This document shows, in pieces, positions 40,659 to 48,356 of a stretch of DNA of 64,000 nt. The notes under the pieces are model-generated. The model did no database searches, had not been told where the DNA came from, and saw only the letters and a program-made list of their open reading frames with translations. The DNA is from DATHTC01 sp050262775 (GTDB taxonomy: Bacteria; Actinomycetota; Thermoleophilia; Gaiellales; Gaiellaceae): NCBI GenBank assembly GCA_050262775.1, contig JBLNEO010000156.1:42144-106143 (forward strand), given 5' to 3'. A program made the translations under genes and the position numbers. Numbering within the stretch: the first letter of the stretch is position 1; the number at the start of each line of letters is the position of its first letter.

Positions 40659-41865
40659 TCCGGTCAAGGTGCTGCGCGTGATCGCGCGGCTCAACGTCGG
40701 CGGCCCCGCGCTCCACGTCGCCTACCTCTCCGCCGGGCTCCAGGGCCGCGGCTACGAGACGACGCTCGTGGCGGGGGAGCTGGCCCGCGGCGAGGAGTCG
40801 ATGGCGTTCGTCGCCGAGAGCCGCGGGGTCGAGGTGCGCGCCGTCTCGGAGCTGCGCCGCCAGGTCTCCCCGTTCCGGGACGTCGTCGCGGCGCTCCGGC
40901 TCGCCGCCCTGATCCGGACGCTCCGCCCCGACGTCGTGCACACGCACACGGCGAAGGCCGGCGCCGTCGGCCGCGTCGCCGTCGTGCTGTCGCGCGTCCG
41001 GCCCCGCCCCGTCGTCGTGCACACCTTCCACGGCCACGTCCTGCGCGGCTACTTCGGCCCCGTGACCGCGTGGGGCTTCCGCCTGCTCGAGCGGATCCTC
41101 GCCCGGACGACCGACGCGCTGGTCGCGGTGAGCCCGCAGGTCCGGGACGACCTCGTCCGCCTCGGCGTCGCGCCGCGCGAGAAGTTCGTCGTCGTGCGGC
41201 TCGGGATCGAGCTCGAGGAACGGGTCGGCGGCGACGGCGACGCCAGGGCGCGGGCGCGCACGCTGCTCGGGATCCCGGAGGGCCGCTTCCTGGTCGGGTG
41301 GATGGGCCGGATGACGGCCGTGAAGCGGACGGACGACGTGCTGCTCGCCCTCGAGGCGCTGCGCGCGCGCGGCGTGGACGCCGCCCTCTGCCTCGTGGGC
41401 GACGGCCCGGACCGCGAGCACGTCGAGGAGCGCGCGCACGAGCTCGGCATCGCCCGCGACTGCTTCTACCTCGGCTACCAGGACGCGGTGGCCGACTGGT
41501 ACGCGGCCTTCGACGTGATGATCCTGCCGTCGGCGAACGAGGGGACGCCCGTGAGCGTGATCGAGTCGCTCGCGGCCGGCCGACCCGTGGTGGCGACGGA
41601 CGTCGGCGGCGTCTCGGACGTCGTGCGCGACGGCGTCGACGGCTTCCTGGTCGAGGCCGGGGACGTCGCTGCGCTCGCCGAGCGCCTCGAGACGCTCGCG
41701 GGCGACCCGGGGCTCCGCGGCCGGATGGGGGCCGCGGGGCGCGAGCGCGTGCTGCGGCGCTACGCCGTCGCCCGCCTCGTCGACGACGTCGACCGGCTCT
41801 ACCGCGCGCTGCTCGCGACGCGGAAGAGCCGGTCGGGCGCGGTCGGGGCTAGCGCAGCGCCTTGA
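40651..41865 (+). CDS. GT4 family glycosyltransferase
   Basis: A 404-residue GT-B enzyme starting at TTG 40651, 8 bases inside the epimerase gene, with GAGAGG as ribosome site. LRVIARLNVGGPALHVAYLS has the donor-loop GGPA. VVHTHTAKAGAVGR and VVHTFHGHVLRGYFG (about 117-131) are strong signatures of GT4 enzymes of the WcaC/EpsF-like kind. The EX7E motif is EGTPVSVIE, followed by GRPVVATDVGGVSDVV. It is the last gene of the polymerase operon. The 3' end overlaps the convergent glycoside hydrolase gene by 17 bases. Confidence 0.9.
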   Translation: MADPVKVLRVIARLNVGGPALHVAYLSAGLQGRGYETTLVAGELARGEESMAFVAESRGVEVRAVSELRRQVSPFRDVVAALRLAALIRTLRPDVVHTHTAKAGAVGRVAVVLSRVRPRPVVVHTFHGHVLRGYFGPVTAWGFRLLERILARTTDALVAVSPQVRDDLVRLGVAPREKFVVVRLGIELEERVGGDGDARARARTLLGIPEGRFLVGWMGRMTAVKRTDDVLLALEALRARGVDAALCLVGDGPDREHVEERAHELGIARDCFYLGYQDAVADWYAAFDVMILPSANEGTPVSVIESLAAGRPVVATDVGGVSDVVRDGVDGFLVEAGDVAALAERLETLAGDPGLRGRMGAAGRERVLRRYAVARLVDDVDRLYRALLATRKSRSGAVGASAAP

Positions 41866-42979
41866 ACGTCGCGTAGCTCGGCTTCTTCAGCCACTGCGAC
41901 GTCATCAGCCCGGACTGCCAGCCGGTCGAGATGTTCGTGTCGTCCTTGAGCATGAACCACGTGAACATGTCGATCCGCGGGTGCTTCTTCGCCTTCGCCC
42001 ACGCCTGCTTCATGTAGAGCGACTGCTTCGCGAGCGACACGCCGAACGCGCGGTCGGGCGTCGTCTGGTAGCCGTACTCGGTGATCCAGATCCGCTTCGC
42101 GCCGAAGAGCTTGCGGAGCTCCTTGTCGAGCACGTCGATGTTGCCCATCTGGATCGACAGCGCCCCCTTCGGCTTCGACGCGGGGGTCTCGAGCTTCGAG
42201 CCGTAGTACGGGTGGTGGGCGTAGGCGTCGAAGCCCTTCGCGCCGTACCGCTTCATGCCCCGCAGGAACGCGATCGGGGCGATCGACGGCCGGGACGAGC
42301 GCGGGTTGTTGTTGCCGCGCGGGGCCGTGACGCCGCAGCCGACCTTCTCGCCGCGGATCGCCGTCGCCTTGATCCCGGCGACGACCGCGTTGCAGATCTT
42401 CGCGTACGTCTGCGGGCTGACGAACTTGCCGTTGCGCACCTGCGGCGAGAGCCAGATCGGGTTGTTCGGCTCGTTCCACGCGAGCCAGTACTTGACCGGG
42501 GGGAGGATGCGCCCGTCCTCGGGCCGCTTGAAGAAGCCGCTGTAGCGCTGGGCGGCGGCCGACGCGAACTCCGTCAGGTCGTTCATGTTCGTCGGGGCGA
42601 CCCGCAGCCCCTTGCCGCCGTTCGCCCACGCGGGCGTGTTCACGATCGAGAACACGAGCTGGATCCGGTACTGCGCCGCGTACGTGACGGCGCGGTCGTA
42701 GAGGCTCCAGTCGTACTGCCCGTCGTTCGGGTCGGTCGCGCGGACGGTCGGATCCGGCCCGGCGACGCCGAGCGGCCCACCCCAGTGGAGGTTCATCCGG
42801 ACGACCTTGGTCCCGAGGTCCCCGAGGATCGGGTAGACCATGTCGGGATCCCCTGTCAGCGTGTTCGCCTCGTCGTAGATCCCCTTCAAGAGCGACGGCG
42901 ACGCGGAGGCGGTCGAGGCGGTCAGCGCGCAGGCGAGCGCGCCGACGACACCGACCAGGGCGATGCGCTTCGACAGCAA
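41849..42979 (-). CDS. Secreted glycoside hydrolase-like protein (GH5/GH39-type TIM barrel)
   Basis: A 376-residue protein from TTG 42979, chosen because GGAAGGAG (42987-42994) lies 7 nt upstream and the product begins with a clean signal peptide (MLSKRIAL, hydrophobic core, then ASA before SPSLLKG). An in-frame ATG at 43054 would add 25 residues and is the alternative. The mature protein is a clan-A TIM barrel: WLAWNEPNN supplies the acid/base Glu170, WITEYGY the nucleophile Glu301, and HHPYYG conserved histidines. It may trim or recycle the surface glycan. It has its own promoter and a leader of about 125 nt, unlike its neighbours. Confidence 0.88.
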   Translation of the reverse strand: MLSKRIALVGVVGALACALTASTASASPSLLKGIYDEANTLTGDPDMVYPILGDLGTKVVRMNLHWGGPLGVAGPDPTVRATDPNDGQYDWSLYDRAVTYAAQYRIQLVFSIVNTPAWANGGKGLRVAPTNMNDLTEFASAAAQRYSGFFKRPEDGRILPPVKYWLAWNEPNNPIWLSPQVRNGKFVSPQTYAKICNAVVAGIKATAIRGEKVGCGVTAPRGNNNPRSSRPSIAPIAFLRGMKRYGAKGFDAYAHHPYYGSKLETPASKPKGALSIQMGNIDVLDKELRKLFGAKRIWITEYGYQTTPDRAFGVSLAKQSLYMKQAWAKAKKHPRIDMFTWFMLKDDTNISTGWQSGLMTSQWLKKPSYATFKALR

Positions 42980-42986
42980 GCGGTGA

Positions 42987-42994
42987 CTCCTTCC
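42987..42994 (-). promoter_or_regulatory. Strong ribosome binding site deciding a TTG start
   Basis: GGAAGGAG on the minus strand, 7 nt before TTG 42979. It is the best Shine-Dalgarno match in the window and supports the short form of the glycoside hydrolase. Confidence 0.7.
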
Positions 42995-43000
42995 CAACGC

Positions 43001-43024
43001 GGACGGCTTCCCCTGAGGCCGTCC
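43001..43024 (-). promoter_or_regulatory. Hairpin in the leader of the glycoside hydrolase gene
   Basis: GGACGGC and GCCGTCC form a 7-bp stem, extendable to 9 bp with one G-U pair, around a loop of about 6 nt. It lies 7 nt upstream of the ribosome site in an mRNA leader of about 125 nt. There is no U-tract, so it is not a terminator. It may be a regulatory or stability element; the function is unknown. Confidence 0.4.
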
Positions 43025-43111
43025 TCGAGATCGATGTGCCGACTCCCACCCCATGCGCGGCGGCCGGTCCCGGCGCCGCCCCTGACGGCGGAATGCGGCA
43101 TGGCGCGGCCG

Positions 43112-43117
43112 ATCCTA
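43112..43117 (-). promoter_or_regulatory. -10-like box overlapping the stop of the upstream GT-C gene
   Basis: TAGGAT on the minus strand, whose TAG is also the stop codon of the GT-C gene at 43115. It would start an mRNA near 43105 for the secreted hydrolase. Confidence 0.45.
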
Positions 43118-44308
43118 GCCGCGTGCGCGGTCGGTCCCGGCGATGCTTACCGATCCCTTACCTCGCACGAACGCCGGCCACGCAAGCACCGCCAGGACGA
43201 CCCCGGCGGCCGCGAGCTCGAGCAGCGCCCAGCCCGTGTTCGGGTGCGGTCCGAGCCACGTGTAGCGGTGGTGGAGACCGCCCGCGGCGATCGCGGCCGC
43301 GCAGACGAGGGTCTCCGCGAGCCCCAGGCGCGCGCCCCGCAGCAGCAGCCCGGCGGCGACCGCGAGCGCCGGCGCGGCCAGGCCGGCGAGGCGCGGCTCG
43401 TTGCTCCGGTTGGCGAGCGGGCCGAGGAGGAGTGGTTGCGCCACGATCGCCGCCGCCACGAGCAGCGGTCCGACGGGCAGCGGCTCCCCCGTCCGGATGC
43501 GCGCGCCCGCGACGAGGGCGAGCGGGACGGCGACGCCGAGCGCGACGAGGCCGAGATGCTCGCCGAGCTCGCGCGCGCTCGTGAAGAAGCCGAGGACGGT
43601 GAGGTCGTCGACCCCCGCCTCGCGCGGCTGCGAGAACGGCGACGACACGACGTGGAGCACGACGTAGAGGCCGAGCGGCACGAGCAGGAGCGCGGCCGCC
43701 GTCGCCGTCCTCCGCGGGCGCTCGAGGAGCGCCCACAGCGCCGCTGCGAGCGCGACGGGGAGCGCCGTCTGGCGGCCGAGCGTCGCCAGCGCGACGCCGA
43801 CCACGGCGACCGGGCCGCGCCCGCGGACGAGCCCCGCGAGCAGCACGGACAGGCCGAGCAAGAAGAGCGCGTCGGACAGCATCCCCGGTGACGCGAGCAG
43901 GTAGTGCACCGGGTAGGCGCTCGCGACGACGCATCCGATCGCGAGGGCGTAGGCGCGGACGTCGATCCCCGTCGCGACGAGCGCCCGGTGGACGGCGAGC
44001 AGCGCGAGGGCGAGCGCGAGCGCGGTGGCGACGCGGTAGAGGGCGTGGAGCGGGACGCCGGTCGCGTCGTGCACGACGCCGACGAGCCAGTGCGCCGGGA
44101 ACCGCTGCGCGTAGGCGCGGAGGACGTCCGTGTCGGGCAGCCCCGGCGCGGCGCGCGCGATCGTCTCGTAGAAGGCGCTGTCGGCCGCGAACTGGAGCCG
44201 GATCCCGTCCTCCCACGACCACCAGCGCTGCACCGCGAGCGCGAACGCGACCCACGCCGCGAGCACGCCCGGCGGTCCTGCGAGACCGCGCCGCAGCGCG
44301 CCCGTCAC
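43115..44308 (-). CDS. GT-C-like membrane protein
   Basis: A 397-residue protein starting at GTG 44308 (GTGA overlap). A first helix (about 13-30) is followed by LQFAADSAFYETIARAAPGLP, with Asp43 in the first outer loop as in GT-C enzymes, and FPAHWLVGVVH. About ten further helices follow. The length and the DSxxYxxIA motif are close to uncharacterised GT-C proteins of the DUF2029/GT87 neighbourhood. It is co-transcribed with the GT87-like gene upstream. Substrates are unknown. Confidence 0.78.
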   Translation of the reverse strand: MTGALRRGLAGPPGVLAAWVAFALAVQRWWSWEDGIRLQFAADSAFYETIARAAPGLPDTDVLRAYAQRFPAHWLVGVVHDATGVPLHALYRVATALALALALLAVHRALVATGIDVRAYALAIGCVVASAYPVHYLLASPGMLSDALFLLGLSVLLAGLVRGRGPVAVVGVALATLGRQTALPVALAAALWALLERPRRTATAAALLLVPLGLYVVLHVVSSPFSQPREAGVDDLTVLGFFTSARELGEHLGLVALGVAVPLALVAGARIRTGEPLPVGPLLVAAAIVAQPLLLGPLANRSNEPRLAGLAAPALAVAAGLLLRGARLGLAETLVCAAAIAAGGLHHRYTWLGPHPNTGWALLELAAAGVVLAVLAWPAFVRGKGSVSIAGTDRARG

Positions 44309-45429
44309 CGCGTCGCGGGCCGCAGCGCGGCGGCGAGGACGACGATCGCGGTGCCGAGGACGACGGCCAGCGACCAGGCGTCGCCCTCGGGCCAGCCCGC
44401 GGGCTCCCAGCCCCACGCGCGCGGCACGAGCGGGACGAGCAGCACGAGCCAGAGGGGTGAGAGCCGCGGGCGCGCGAGCGCGAGCGGGACGAGCAGCAGC
44501 ACGAGGTAGTGGATCCACACGATCGGCGAGAGCGCGAGCGCGGCGGCGACCGACGCCGTCAGCGCCCGCCGGTCGCGCTCGCGTGCCGGTGCGTCCGCGC
44601 GGGCGGCGAGCGCGGCCACGGCCAGGAGCGCGGCACCGGCGAGGAGCGACACGGCGACGCCCGCCCGATTCCCCAGGCCGACCGCGTCGGCGACGGCGAC
44701 GAGCGAGTACGAGCGGTCGGCCTCGAGCTCCGACAGGCGCCGCAGGAGGTCGGGGTAGTCGCGCAGCCCGTCGAGGCCGATCGCCGCCCACGACGCGAGC
44801 GCGGCCGCCACGGCGACGGCGACGGCGAGGAGGGCGGCGCGCACGCGGCGCGTGAACGCGAGCCAGGCCGCGAGCGGCCAGGTGAACGGCTTGAGCGCGA
44901 ACGACAGCCCCACCGGAAGGGCCGGGAGCAGGGGACGCGCGTCGCGGGCCCGCCACGCCGCGGCCGCGGCGAGCACGAGCAGCGGGCCGACCGTCCCCGC
45001 GCCGATCGCGTCGCGCGTGGCGGGGAAGAGCAGCGCGATCGCGTACACCCACGGGTCGCGCACGTCGAGGAGCCACAGCGCGACGGCGACGGCCGCGACC
45101 CCGACCGCCACCCAGACGAGCGTCGCGACGGCGGTCGGGAGCACCGCCAGCGGCGCGAGCACGAGCGCGAGCAGCGGCGGGTAGACGTAGTTCTGGTCGC
45201 CCGTGAGCGTCGCGACCGAGGGGAACGGGCTCCGCCCCGCGAGGACGTCGTCGGCCGCCCCCAGGAACGTGACGAGGTCGTACGGGAGCGGCCCGCCGGT
45301 CCACCCTGCGAGCGCGCGGCGCGCGTACAGCACGGCCAGCACGAGCGCGACGCCGCCGAGCAGCAGGTTCCGCAGGAGGCGCCGGTCGAGCGGCACCGCG
45401 CGGGCGGGGACGGCGGAGCGGTCGAGCAT
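44305..45429 (-). CDS. GT87-like (DUF2029) membrane glycosyltransferase
   Basis: A 374-residue protein starting at ATG 45429, with a TAGGGT box 11 nt upstream. After the first helix comes PYDLVTFLGAADDVLAGRSPFP with the catalytic-loop Asp, then YVYPPLLALVLAPL, the YPP motif of GT87. About nine helices follow, with LFPATRDAIGAGTVGPL, KPFTWPL and RDYPDLLRRLSELE. It is closely paralogous to the protein at 59123-60286, which shares the same motifs in the same order. GT87 members act as polyprenyl-phosphate-mannose-dependent alpha-mannosyltransferases; this use is inferred. Confidence 0.87.
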   Translation of the reverse strand: MLDRSAVPARAVPLDRRLLRNLLLGGVALVLAVLYARRALAGWTGGPLPYDLVTFLGAADDVLAGRSPFPSVATLTGDQNYVYPPLLALVLAPLAVLPTAVATLVWVAVGVAAVAVALWLLDVRDPWVYAIALLFPATRDAIGAGTVGPLLVLAAAAAWRARDARPLLPALPVGLSFALKPFTWPLAAWLAFTRRVRAALLAVAVAVAAALASWAAIGLDGLRDYPDLLRRLSELEADRSYSLVAVADAVGLGNRAGVAVSLLAGAALLAVAALAARADAPARERDRRALTASVAAALALSPIVWIHYLVLLLVPLALARPRLSPLWLVLLVPLVPRAWGWEPAGWPEGDAWSLAVVLGTAIVVLAAALRPATR

Positions 45430-45440
45430 CGGGCCTCGCC

Positions 45441-45446
45441 ACCCTA
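45441..45446 (-). promoter_or_regulatory. -10-like box
   Basis: TAGGGT on the minus strand, 11 nt from ATG 45429. The transcript would have a leader of only about 4 nt. A plus-strand TACCGT at 45505-45510 could serve the divergent gene at 45564, with a leader of about 47 nt. Confidence 0.4.
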
Positions 45447-45563
45447 GCGCCGCGCAGTCGCGCAGGAATCCCGTCGCCGCCCGGCGAATCGCGCCGAACG
45501 GTGCTACCGTCGCGCCCCGCCCGGGGCCGACGCCCACCACCGCGTCCTCGCCGAGCCACCCGA

Positions 45564-46733
45564 ATGCGCACGCTGACGATCCTCCTCGCGACCGCTGTCG
45601 CCGCCGGCGTCCTCGTCCCCGAGGCGCTGGCGACGCGCTTCACCGACGACAGCTACTTCGTCCCGAAGGGCCAGGTCGGCGAGCCGTACTCGCACTGGTT
45701 CCACGGCGACGGCGGCTGCGGCCCCGCGCTCCCGTACCAGTTCCGGATCCTCAGCGGGTCGCCGCCGCCCGGGATCTCGCTGTCGACGGAGGGTCACCTG
45801 AGCGGCACGCCCACGGCCGCCGGCTCCTTCTCGTTCTGGGTCGAGCTCAGCGACCAGAACCCGCCCTCCGCGGACTGGTGCACGCCGAAGCAGGCCGAGC
45901 GCGAGTTCACGGTCGTCGTCGAGGGGGGCGCGCCCGCGCCACCGGCGCCGCCGCCGCTCGCCGTCACGACGGCCGCGGCGCCCGTCGGCACGGTGGGCCT
46001 CCCCTACGCCGTCGCGCTGCAGGCGAGCGGCGGCGGCACCCAGTCCTGGTCGGTCGCCTCGGGCTCGCTCCCGCCCGGTCTCGCGCTCGCCTCGAACGGG
46101 ATGCTCGCGGGGACGCCGTCGGCAGCCGGCGCCTGGTCGTTCACCGCGCGCGTGGCGGGCGACGGGCGGTCGGCGGAGCGGTCGCTGACGGTCGTCGTGC
46201 GCGCGCCGCTGGCCGTGCAGGCGCCGGGGACGCGCAGCGCCGAGGTCGGCCTCCCGCTCGCGGAGCTCGCGGTGTCGGCCGCGGGCGGGTCGGGCGCCGT
46301 CTCGCTGCGGGTCGACGGGTCGCTTCCGCCCGGGGTCGCGTTCGACGCCGCGACCGGCCGCTTCGGCGGCACGCCGGTCACCGCAGGGAGCTACGCGTTC
46401 CGCGTCGTCGCGACCGACGGCGAGGGACGCACGGCGGCAGCCGAGCTCGGGATCGTGGTCGCGCCGCGCCTCACGATCCGCACGCCGGGCCTCGTCGTCG
46501 GCCGGGTCGGACGCGCCTACCGGTCGGACGTGCGCACGGCGGGCGGCGTCTCACCGCGCTCGTTCCGGCCGGTGTCGCGCCTGCCGGCGGGCCTCCGCCT
46601 CGACGCGGCGCGCGGGATCCTCCTGGGCACGCCGCGCCGGGCCGGGACGTACCGTGTCGCGGTCGAGGCGCGCGACGCGCTCGGGGCGACGGCGCAGCGC
46701 ACGTTCTCCCTCCGGATCCGCCGGGCGCGCTGA
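45564..46733 (+). CDS. Secreted protein with putative-Ig (He_PIG) repeats
   Basis: A 389-residue protein starting at ATG 45564, which begins a Sec signal peptide (MRTLTILLATAVAAGVLVPEALA). The mature part holds about four cadherin-like He_PIG modules, recognisable by LPPGL, a short gap, then G-x-LxGTP (SGSPPPGISL, GSLPPGLAL, GSLPPGVAF, SRLPAGLRL). The first module has two cysteines (GGCG and DWCTP). A Pro/Ala linker (APAPPAPPP) follows module 1. There is no sortase motif or C-terminal helix, so it is probably secreted or bound to the wall non-covalently. It may bind glycan; its presence beside glycan genes is the only hint. Confidence 0.85.
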   Translation: MRTLTILLATAVAAGVLVPEALATRFTDDSYFVPKGQVGEPYSHWFHGDGGCGPALPYQFRILSGSPPPGISLSTEGHLSGTPTAAGSFSFWVELSDQNPPSADWCTPKQAEREFTVVVEGGAPAPPAPPPLAVTTAAAPVGTVGLPYAVALQASGGGTQSWSVASGSLPPGLALASNGMLAGTPSAAGAWSFTARVAGDGRSAERSLTVVVRAPLAVQAPGTRSAEVGLPLAELAVSAAGGSGAVSLRVDGSLPPGVAFDAATGRFGGTPVTAGSYAFRVVATDGEGRTAAAELGIVVAPRLTIRTPGLVVGRVGRAYRSDVRTAGGVSPRSFRPVSRLPAGLRLDAARGILLGTPRRAGTYRVAVEARDALGATAQRTFSLRIRRAR

Positions 46734-46754
46734 CCCGGCGCCGGTGGACGACAG

Positions 46755-46760
46755 TACGAT
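46755..46760 (+). promoter_or_regulatory. -10-like box, leaderless start
   Basis: TACGAT lies 7 nt before GTG 46768. It decides between GTG 46744 and GTG 46768 as the start of the methyltransferase, because the box lies downstream of the first. Confidence 0.5.
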
Positions 46761-46767
46761 CGCGCCC

Positions 46768-47526
46768 GTGGTCGCGACGTCGGCGCAGCAACGGTACGCC
46801 GATGTCGCGGCGGTTCCGTCGGACATCCAGGCGCACCTCCCGCGCCTGCGGAGCGAGGCGCGCGGGACGGTGCTCGAGCTCGGCGTCCGGGGCGGCAACA
46901 GCACCGCCGCGCTGCTCGCCGGCGTCGAGGCGCACGGAGGAGCGGTGTGGAGCGTCGACGTCGACGACGCGTCGGCGTCGATCTTCGAAGGGCACCCGCA
47001 GTGGCGGTTCGTCCTCGCGGACAGCAGGGACGTGGCCGCCGTCGAGGCGCACGGCCTCACCGGCGAGCTCGACGTCCTCTTCGTCGACACGCTCCACACG
47101 TACGAGCAGGTCCGCGGCGAGCTCCGCGCGTGGGGCGACCGGGTGCGCGCCGGGGGCGTGCTGCTCTTCCACGACACCGACAGCTTCCCGGAGATCCGGC
47201 GCGCGATCGCCGAGTGGTGCCGCGAGCACGCGGTCGCGTACGAGTTCCTGGGCGGCTCGAACGGCCTCGGCGTGGCGTACCCGGGCAGGAGTCGCGCGGT
47301 TCGCCGGCGGCTGGCGCTGCGGCGCGCGGCGTGGCGCACGGGACGAGCCGTGCATGCGGCCGCCCGGCTTCCCGGCCGCCTGAGGCGACGGCTGCGCCGC
47401 GTGCTCGGCGAGCGCCTCCGCCGGCTCAGCCCGGGGAGACGCCGACGTGCACGTGGTCGCTGTGGTCGATCGCCGCGCCCCACAGCACCTGCGCCCGCCA
47501 GCTCCGGCCGCCGGCCGAGAACGTGA
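46768..47526 (+). CDS. SAM-dependent methyltransferase (Methyltransf_24/CmcI-like)
   Basis: A 252-residue protein from GTG 46768, picked because a TACGAT box sits 7 nt upstream. TVLELGVRGGNSTAALLAG is the motif I region (about 31-49). VLFVDTLHTYEQVRGEL has the DxxH pair of this family, with DT in place of DG, and LLFHDTDSFPEIRRA follows. After about residue 185 the sequence becomes Arg-rich (RRRLALRRAAWRTGRA) and the last 34 codons are antisense to the M15-like gene, so the C-terminus may be unstructured. The target is unknown. It stands alone between a secreted Ig-like protein and a peptidase. Confidence 0.78.
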   Translation: MVATSAQQRYADVAAVPSDIQAHLPRLRSEARGTVLELGVRGGNSTAALLAGVEAHGGAVWSVDVDDASASIFEGHPQWRFVLADSRDVAAVEAHGLTGELDVLFVDTLHTYEQVRGELRAWGDRVRAGGVLLFHDTDSFPEIRRAIAEWCREHAVAYEFLGGSNGLGVAYPGRSRAVRRRLALRRAAWRTGRAVHAAARLPGRLRRRLRRVLGERLRRLSPGRRRRARGRCGRSPRPTAPAPASSGRRPRT

Positions 47527-48262
47527 ACGCGTCGAAGCTGTCGGGCCTCCACGTGCTGCAGCCCAGTGCGGCCGCGAGCGCCCGTGCGTCGTCCTCGCCC
47601 GCGAAGGTCGGGAAGTCGCGCGCCGCCGTCGTCGTCTTCGTCGTCAGGTGGTCCGAGGTCGCGGAGCCGCCGATCGCCGCGTTGCGCTCGGGCGTCCGCT
47701 TCCCGGATCCGATCGGGAGCCCGCGCTCGACCATGAACGGCTCGATGAACTGGGTCATCACGTCGCCGGCCCCGCCCCAGTGCGGCTCGCCGGGGGTCGC
47801 GGTCACCTGCACGTCCTCGAGCCCGGGGACCCGCGCCCGCTTGTAGGCCTCGAACGTCTCGGCGAGCAGCTGCCGCGCGGGCGTGTCCATCGCGAGCTCG
47901 CCCGCGTGCGGCAGGCCCTTCGGGATCTTGACCGACCGCAGCAGGTCGAACGTCGCCTCGTCGAGCCACCCGGTCGCGGGCACGAGCTTCGCCTGCCGCT
48001 GCACGCCTGCGATGCCGGACTCGGCGACGTTCGGCCCGGCGCCGTGGGCGAAGGCGTTCGAGTACCCCTCGTCCCAGCCGTCGGGATCCCACTTCCAGCG
48101 GCCGAGGCGCGCCACGATGCGCTTGTACGCGAGCACCTCCGCCGCGCTCGGGGTCGGCTTGTGGCCCTGGCTCTCGGCGTCGGGCGGGTACATCGCATGC
48201 GGAAAGGCGCCGACGTCGGTCATCGCGCCGCGCTCGTACGGCTGCTCCCACCACTCGCTCAT
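47426..48262 (-). CDS. Peptidoglycan-binding/M15-type metallopeptidase, phage-lysin-like
   Basis: A 278-residue protein starting at ATG 48262, with GGGAGGA 5 nt upstream. Residues about 40-140 contain YSNAFAHG, AGVQRQAKLVPATGWLDEATFDLLR and KGLPHAGELAMD, a peptidoglycan-binding-like module seen in actinobacterial and phage lysins. Residues about 160-278 carry the M15 zinc site: GGSATSDH (His205), AARDFPTF (Asp216) and DHSDHVHVG (His272, with His270 near). This predicts a D,D- or L,D-peptidase that cuts wall peptides. No signal peptide is visible, which fits a lysin released by other means or a domesticated phage enzyme. The 3' end overlaps the methyltransferase by 101 bases. Confidence 0.82.
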   Translation of the reverse strand: MSEWWEQPYERGAMTDVGAFPHAMYPPDAESQGHKPTPSAAEVLAYKRIVARLGRWKWDPDGWDEGYSNAFAHGAGPNVAESGIAGVQRQAKLVPATGWLDEATFDLLRSVKIPKGLPHAGELAMDTPARQLLAETFEAYKRARVPGLEDVQVTATPGEPHWGGAGDVMTQFIEPFMVERGLPIGSGKRTPERNAAIGGSATSDHLTTKTTTAARDFPTFAGEDDARALAAALGCSTWRPDSFDAFTFSAGGRSWRAQVLWGAAIDHSDHVHVGVSPG

Positions 48263-48356
48263 CACGGTCCTCCCGTCGCTCGCACCACCGTCCGCAGGAC
48301 GGTCGGCGGACCCGCGATCTTCCGTCCGCTCGCATCCGTGAGACGATGGGCGCCGT

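Noticed and set aside
46744..46767. GTG 46744 as methyltransferase start
   Set aside because: The TACGAT box lies between it and GTG 46768 at the usual leaderless distance from the latter, and conserved sequence begins after the second GTG.
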